This document shows positions 60,124 to 64,000 of a stretch of DNA of 64,000 bases, in pieces. This DNA is from an uncultured Eubacteriales bacterium. Its GTDB lineage: Bacteria > Bacillota > Clostridia > Oscillospirales > CAG-272. The translations under genes and the position numbers were made by a program. Position 1 is the stretch's first letter, and each line of letters opens with the position of its first letter. The stretch is from NCBI GenBank assembly GCA_934462825.1, contig CAKSIP010000002.1, forward strand, positions 53,267-117,266, in the 5' to 3' direction. Under the pieces are notes generated by a model. That model was not told where the DNA came from. It searched no databases and saw only the letters and a list, made by a program, of their open reading frames with translations.

Positions 60124-60224
60124 GAGCCGCCCGCCTTTTTTTGCAAAGCGGAAGGCCGTTTGAAAAACATTTGTGCAAATTTAACATAAACTGTGGAGGG
60201 AATGTAAAAAAATTAGCGAACTTA

Positions 60225-60253
60225 TTTACTTTGCGCGTGTTTTCTGCTATAAT
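60225..60253 (+). promoter_or_regulatory. Promoter of hpf
   Basis: TTTACT at 60225-60230, 17-bp spacer, TATAAT at 60248-60253. Confidence 0.75.
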
Positions 60254-60345
60254 GAAAAAGCAGAGGAGAACACCAAAGGGCAAGGTTGGGGTTCCCCCAA
60301 CGCACCTTCTCCGATGCGGTATTCTACTTCAAGGAGGAAGAAAAA

Positions 60346-60873
60346 ATGAAAGTAACCATTGTCGGCAGACAGATGACCGTTCGTGACAGCATGAAAGAGA
60401 TGGTGGAAAAAAAGCTGTTGAAGTTTGACAAGTTTTTCGGAGACGAAGCCGAGGCCACCGTTACCTTCAGCCGAAAAAGAAATAAGGAAAATCTTGAAGT
60501 GACCATCGTAGCGGCGGGCACCCTGTTCCGCTGTGAAGTAGAGGAAGAAGACTTCCAGACAGCCCTTGATCGAGCAACGGACGCAATCGAACGTCAGATT
60601 CGCAAAAATAAAACCCGACTCGCCAAACGCCTGCGGGACGCATCGTTTTTCGTTCCGACCGGCGAGCCGGACGAAGCCTACGAGGAGGAGCCGGAATTTC
60701 GGATCCGCACCAAGACCTTCCCCTTCAAGCCGATGTCGGTAGAGGAGGCCATTCTTCAAATGAATCTTTTGGATCATCAGTTCTTCGTTTTCGAGGACGC
60801 CGTTACGGGAAACACCTGCGTGGTGTACGCCCGCAAGGACGGCGGCTACGGACTGATTTTACCTGAAAAATAA
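60346..60873 (+). CDS. hpf: Ribosome hibernation-promoting factor, long form
   Basis: 175 residues from ATG 60346 (AAGGAGG upstream). The N-terminal S30AE domain (VTIVGRQMTVRDSMKEMVEKK) binds the decoding region of 30S, and the C-terminal domain (KTFPFKPMSVEEAILQMNLL, near 125) dimerises two ribosomes into 100S particles in Firmicutes. The open frame upstream lies in the leader. Confidence 0.95.
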   Translation: MKVTIVGRQMTVRDSMKEMVEKKLLKFDKFFGDEAEATVTFSRKRNKENLEVTIVAAGTLFRCEVEEEDFQTALDRATDAIERQIRKNKTRLAKRLRDASFFVPTGEPDEAYEEEPEFRIRTKTFPFKPMSVEEAILQMNLLDHQFFVFEDAVTGNTCVVYARKDGGYGLILPEK

Positions 60874-60917
60874 ATCGCAGACAACCGGACGAAAGGCGTG
60901 AAACCGCCAACGTCTGA

Positions 60918-60977
60918 GGGCGCCCCCAAGAGAACACCCTGCTTTTGCAAGGTGCTCCTCAAGGGGGCGCCCCTTTT
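60918..60977. terminator. Bidirectional terminator between hpf and the G1P dehydrogenase gene
   Basis: GGGCGCCCCC (60918-60927) pairs with GGGGGCGCCC (60963-60972), followed by CTTTTT; the loop holds a second hairpin around GCTTTTGC. Confidence 0.85.
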
Positions 60978-60994
60978 TCATGCTTTTTTCGGAT

Positions 60995-62275
60995 TTAGTC
61001 TACGTAGTCCATAATGTCGATGCCGAGCATCGGGAACAACCGGGGCAGCAGCAGACGGTAGCGCATGTAGTTGTGGTAGCGCAGGCCCAGCTCAAACAGC
61101 TCGGGGGAAACGTGTACCTCCTCCGGCGTCACGGCACAGCCGGCCGCCTTCATCATTTTGAGCAGCGCTTCGTTGGTGGGCAGCTCCTCCTCAATCATCT
61201 TGCAAATTTCCGGCCAAGCCTTTTTCAGCCGTTCGGGATCCACCTTGTCGGTGATGGTGGGCGTGTTCAGCCGACGAACGTCCTCCACCTGGCTGGGATC
61301 AAACGCGGCATACACCTTGTCCCAATCGGTCATATCCTTTGTGGGGTTGACTTCCTTCACGCGCTGTGCTACATTGTGGTACACGCGGGTGAGGATCACC
61401 GTGGCTACGCCGACCTTTTTTCCGTGAAATTCGGGCCAGATGCCGCGGGCCAGCTTGTAGCATTCCCAATAGTGGGACAAAACATGCTCGGAGCCGGAGG
61501 CGGGGCGGGAGCAGGCGGCCAGCTTCATGGCAAGGCCGGACAACACCAGCGCTTCCATAATGGCACCGGCGCTTTCTTCATCCTCCGCGGTCACTTTGTC
61601 GGCCAGCGCGACCATTTTGGCCACGGCGTCCAGCGTGATGGCCGCCACCTTGGGGCAGTAATATTCGTCAATCAAAAGGTTGGCCAAACGCCACTCGAAA
61701 ATGCCGAGGTACTTGGCCACCATGTCGCCGAAGCCGGCTGCCTTCAGCTCTGTCGGCGCTTTGGCCAGGATGGCGGTGTCCGCGATAATAACGCGGGGCT
61801 GCGCCGCCTGCCACGAGGTCTTGAAGTTTTTGGTGACGATGGGGGCCGTGTCCGAAGCAAAGCCGTCCATCGAGGGGGCGGTAGCGAAAATGCAGAACTG
61901 CTTTTTCAGCTCAAAGGAAGCCACACGGCAAATGTCGTTGAGCGATCCGGTGCCGACCGACAAAATGCCGTCCACGTCGCCCGAAAGGGCCTCCACCTCG
62001 CGCACCTGCTCCACGCGCGCATATTTCATATTTGTGTAAATCAGCTTTTTAACATGGAAGCCGCCGTCGTTCAGCGAGGCGAGAATGCCCTCCGAAGCGC
62101 CGAGCGTATTTTCATCGGCCACCAAAAGAATGTCCTTCGGAAAGCCGGCTTTGTTCAGAATGTCTCCCACCTTGTGGACAAGGCCGCTTCCGATTTCCAC
62201 AACCTCCGTGTCAAACGTGTGCGTTCTTCCGCAAGGGCAGTCCTTCAGATCTGACAAAATGTAAGAAAGATCCAT
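60995..62275 (-). CDS. sn-glycerol-1-phosphate dehydrogenase (AraM/EgsA-like)
   Basis: 426 residues. Iron-containing-dehydrogenase fold: VGTGSLNDICR near 105 binds NAD(P)H, FATAPSMDGFASDTAPI near 130 is the AraM/EgsA signature, and SGSEHVLSHYWE near 260 holds metal-binding His residues. Family members reduce dihydroxyacetone phosphate to sn-glycerol 1-phosphate, the archaeal lipid backbone; in Bacillus the AraM product leads to heptaprenylglyceryl phosphate. It stands alone with its own promoter; no prenyltransferase (PcrB) gene is nearby. Confidence 0.88.
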   Translation of the reverse strand: MDLSYILSDLKDCPCGRTHTFDTEVVEIGSGLVHKVGDILNKAGFPKDILLVADENTLGASEGILASLNDGGFHVKKLIYTNMKYARVEQVREVEALSGDVDGILSVGTGSLNDICRVASFELKKQFCIFATAPSMDGFASDTAPIVTKNFKTSWQAAQPRVIIADTAILAKAPTELKAAGFGDMVAKYLGIFEWRLANLLIDEYYCPKVAAITLDAVAKMVALADKVTAEDEESAGAIMEALVLSGLAMKLAACSRPASGSEHVLSHYWECYKLARGIWPEFHGKKVGVATVILTRVYHNVAQRVKEVNPTKDMTDWDKVYAAFDPSQVEDVRRLNTPTITDKVDPERLKKAWPEICKMIEEELPTNEALLKMMKAAGCAVTPEEVHVSPELFELGLRYHNYMRYRLLLPRLFPMLGIDIMDYVD

Positions 62276-62320
62276 TTTTTATTCCTTTCCCCCGGATGCC
62301 GGGTATCATTTTCCGGTAAT

Positions 62321-62349
62321 ATTATACTCTTTTGCGTTTTCAAAGTCAA
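62321..62349 (-). promoter_or_regulatory. Promoter of the G1P dehydrogenase gene
   Basis: On the minus strand: TTGACT (62344-62349), 17-bp spacer, TATAAT (62321-62326). Confidence 0.8.
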
Positions 62350-62387
62350 TCAATTTCAAAAAATTCCCGTAATTTATAAAAAAGTAC

Positions 62388-62416
62388 TTGAAAAAATCCC
62401 GGATATGGTATAAAAT
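62388..62416 (+). promoter_or_regulatory. Promoter of efp
   Basis: TTGAAA at 62388-62393, 17-bp spacer, TAAAAT at 62411-62416, divergent from the G1P dehydrogenase promoter. Confidence 0.7.
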
Positions 62417-62499
62417 AAAATGTAAATGCAAACAGCAGCCTCCTTCTATGATGGCTGCGGCGATATTTTAACTATTTTTCAGCATTTAGGAGGAAAATT

Positions 62500-63057
62500 A
62501 TGGTAGTAGCAGGCGATTTTAAAAACGGAGTTACCTTTGAAATGGAGGGAAATGTCCTGCAGGTTATTGAGTTCCAGCACGTAAAGCCCGGTAAAGGCGC
62601 GGCTTTCGTTCGCACCAAGCTCAAAAACGTAATCACCGGCGCGGTGATCGAAAAAACCTTTAGCCCCACAGACAAGTTTGAAAACGCATACATCGACAGA
62701 AAAGAGATGCAGTATTCCTACAACGACGGCGATCTGTATTATTTCATGGATATGGAAAGCTTTGAAATGCTGCCCGTTGAGCGCGCAAAGTTGGGAGACA
62801 ACTTCCAATTTGTCAAGGAAGAAATGATGGTGAAAATCATTTCGTACAAGGGCAACGTGTTCGGCGTGGAGCCTCCGCTTTTCGTAGAGCTGGAGGTAAC
62901 CGATACCGATCCCGGATTTGCCGGCAACACCGCCACCAACACACTCAAGCCCGCCACCCTGGAAACCGGCGCCGTTATTAAAGTTCCGCTCTTTATTAAC
63001 GTCGGCGATGTGTTGAAGATCGACACCCGTACAGGGGAGTATCTGTCCAGAGCCTGA
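62500..63057 (+). CDS. efp: Elongation factor P
   Basis: 185 residues. KOW-like N-terminal domain with the loop HVKPGKGAAFVR; Lys32 is at the tip that enters the peptidyl-transferase centre. Two OB domains follow, ending FINVGDVLKIDTRTGEYLSR. It relieves stalling at polyproline. GGAGG precedes the ATG. No modification enzyme (EpmA, EarP, YmfI) is adjacent. Confidence 0.97.
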   Translation: MVVAGDFKNGVTFEMEGNVLQVIEFQHVKPGKGAAFVRTKLKNVITGAVIEKTFSPTDKFENAYIDRKEMQYSYNDGDLYYFMDMESFEMLPVERAKLGDNFQFVKEEMMVKIISYKGNVFGVEPPLFVELEVTDTDPGFAGNTATNTLKPATLETGAVIKVPLFINVGDVLKIDTRTGEYLSRA

Positions 63058-63134
63058 GCCTTGGCGGACAACCGAAATTTACGAGAAACGAAAAACGCGA
63101 AGAAAAAGAGAAGAGAAGAAAAGGGAGAAAAAAC

Positions 63135-63623
63135 ATGAACGTCAACGAAAAGGCCTCCTATATCAAGGGACTTGCCGACGGTCTTGACTACAACAAGAAC
63201 ACGGCAGAAGGAAAGCTGATCGCCGCTTTGATCGACTTTACCTCGGAGCTGGCTGACAAGATTGCGGAGCTGGAAGATCAGGTGGATACACTGAACGATT
63301 ATATCGAAGAAATCGACGAAGATCTGGGCGAAGTGGAAGAATATCTGATGGATGACGACGAGGACGATTGCGACGACTGCGATTGCTGCGATTGCTATGA
63401 CTGCTGCGACTGTTGCGACGATGACGACGACGAGGACGAAGACGAGGATGACGACGATGATGACGATGACGATTTTTATGAAGTCGTTTGCCCCTCCTGC
63501 GGCGAAACCGTTTACTTTGACAACTCCATTGATCCCGACAACCTCAGATGCCCTGCCTGCGGCGAAAAGTTTGCCTGCTTGTGCGAGGAAGAAGATCTGA
63601 AAGAAATCAACGAAGATAAATAA
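63135..63623 (+). CDS. CD1247-type protein with Asp/Cys-rich centre and zinc ribbon
   Basis: 162 residues. The N-terminal helix pair (YIKGLADGLDYNKNTAEGKL) is the CD1247 N-terminal domain of Clostridia, function unknown. A coiled coil follows, then an extreme acidic/Cys run (about 72-112): ten Cys in 16 residues (CDDCDCCDCYDCCDCC), then ~20 Asp/Glu. The C-terminus has a zinc ribbon (CPSCGE...CPACGE) and an extra CLC. It may bind metal; this is inference. GGGAG precedes the ATG, and efp lies 77 bp upstream. Confidence 0.85.
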   Translation: MNVNEKASYIKGLADGLDYNKNTAEGKLIAALIDFTSELADKIAELEDQVDTLNDYIEEIDEDLGEVEEYLMDDDEDDCDDCDCCDCYDCCDCCDDDDDEDEDEDDDDDDDDDFYEVVCPSCGETVYFDNSIDPDNLRCPACGEKFACLCEEEDLKEINEDK

Positions 63624-63644
63624 GGCACGGCGCGTGCGCGCAAG

Positions 63645-63682
63645 AAAGCGCTCCAAAACTTTGACGAGTTTTGGAGCGCTTT
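63645..63682. terminator. Terminator after the CD1247-type gene
   Basis: AAAGCGCTCCAAAACT pairs with AGTTTTGGAGCGCTTT, followed by CTTTG. Confidence 0.85.
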
Positions 63683-63898
63683 CTTTGTTGTTTAGAGACA
63701 GGCGCGGCAGAGAAAGGCCGCAGGCGGTCGCGCGGTGATGGCCATGGCGACGGTGACGGTGGCAGGAAAAGCGAAGCGCGGGGCAGGGGGCTAAAGCTCT
63801 GGCGCACAACGGCCAAAGCGCAAAGCGCAAAGCGCAAGCGCACAAACTCGCCGGGGCAAAAATCGAAAGAGAAAGAAAAGAGAAAAGAGAAAAAGAAA
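63683..63898. other. Gap between the CD1247-type gene and tRNA-Gly
   Basis: No gene. GC-rich and then purine-rich sequence, with CAAAGCG hexa/heptamer repeats near 63800-63840 and GAAAAGA repeats near 63868-63900. The A-rich end supplies the T run for the tRNA terminator on the other strand. Confidence 0.6.
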
Positions 63899-63920
63899 AA
63901 TCCTGCACAAATGTGCAGGA
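63899..63920 (-). terminator. Terminator of tRNA-Gly
   Basis: TCCTGCACATTTGTGCAGGA forms a perfect hairpin on the minus strand, followed by TTTTTC. Confidence 0.85.
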
Positions 63921-63926
63921 TTCAAA

Positions 63927-64000
63927 TGGAGCGGATTACGGGGCTCGAACCCGCCACCTCGACCTTGGCAAGGTCGCGCTCTACCAAATGAGCTAAATCC
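63927..64000 (-). tRNA. tRNA-Gly(GCC), 5' end cut by window edge
   Basis: On the minus strand the cloverleaf is complete but for about two 5' bases: acceptor partner AATCCGC, discriminator T and encoded CCA; D arm GCTC..GAGC; anticodon stem CGACC/GGTCG around TTGCCAA, anticodon GCC; T arm GCGGG-TTCGAGC-CCCGT. CCA is genome-encoded. Confidence 0.95.

Larger units (their letters stand above)
60036..60140. repeat. 57-bp tandem repeat carrying a promoter
   Basis: ACATTATRTRCTAAAAYCGG and the following GCGCGGTGTAAAGAGCCG occur twice, with period 57 (ACATT at 60036 and 60093). A degenerate third copy lies before 60036. Confidence 0.85.

Noticed and set aside
63671..63991. Plus-strand frame ending in a GLEPATSTLARSRSTK-like peptide
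   Set aside because: This peptide is the antisense translation of the tRNA-Gly gene, a well-known false protein.

Overview
The window reads as chromosome from an uncultured, anaerobic, gut-type member of the Clostridia (Oscillospirales/Christensenellales-like; this placement is inference). The grounds are: dense housekeeping genes; a spore gene (spoVAD); RNase Y, long-form HPF and a CD1247-type protein; type III glutamine synthetase; cohesin and dockerin modules; a permuted family 3 glycosidase; and DUF2752/TM2 genes. No phage genes, insertion sequences, integrases, CRISPR arrays or rRNA genes were seen. The only RNA gene is a tRNA-Gly(GCC) cut by the right edge.

Layout. 1-6103: two adjacent surface-protein genes built from Cys-rich repeats, the first ending in cohesin-like plus dockerin modules, the second starting with a cohesin-like module and ending in a membrane anchor. 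6.1-13.1 kb (+): a degenerate repeat tract, a phosphoribosyltransferase, aspS, a DUF2752 protein, a zinc-ribbon/TM2 protein, a nitroreductase and cinA, whose 3' end is tandemly triplicated. 13.1-24.7 kb (-): a HAD phosphatase, holA, an amidase, ligA, split transketolase, pepF, an aminotransferase and cca. 24.8-26.5 kb (+): rny. 26.7-31.6 kb (-): a lipoprotein, a U32 protein, zapA and nth. 31.8-35.3 kb: spoVAD, an ECF transporter S component, a Cof-type HAD hydrolase and an RNHCP protein. 35.6-39.3 kb (-): an RNA-metabolism operon dus-rbfA-nrnA-mrnC plus a cyclophilin. 39.6-41.6 kb (+): pgk-tpiA. 41.8-52.0 kb (-): an EEP-domain lipoprotein, a GH3/epimerase operon and a YhaN/YhaO-like pair. 52.3-64 kb: an amidase_6 protein, glnA type III, purB-purA, a second U32 protein, hpf, a glycerol-1-phosphate dehydrogenase, efp, a CD1247-type protein and tRNA-Gly.

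Expression signals are unusually readable. About twenty promoters have a 17-18 bp spacer and several match TTGACA-N17-TATAAT exactly. Every convergent gene pair is separated by one or two A/T-flanked hairpins that look like bidirectional terminators. Short tandem repeats sit around start codons, at protein tails and in gaps. They appear to be a habit of this genome.

The most interesting system-level candidate is the repeat/cohesin/dockerin pair at the left end, a possible self-assembling surface scaffold. Next are the membrane-inserted SMC-like ATPase with its nuclease partner (48.4-52.0 kb), the Asp/Cys-rich CD1247-type protein (63.1 kb), the EEP lipoprotein with three related N-terminal modules, and the tandemly duplicated promoter of the second U32 gene. 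Starts were chosen from Shine-Dalgarno sequences, promoter positions and family lengths. Domain names come from motif recognition by eye, without database searches.
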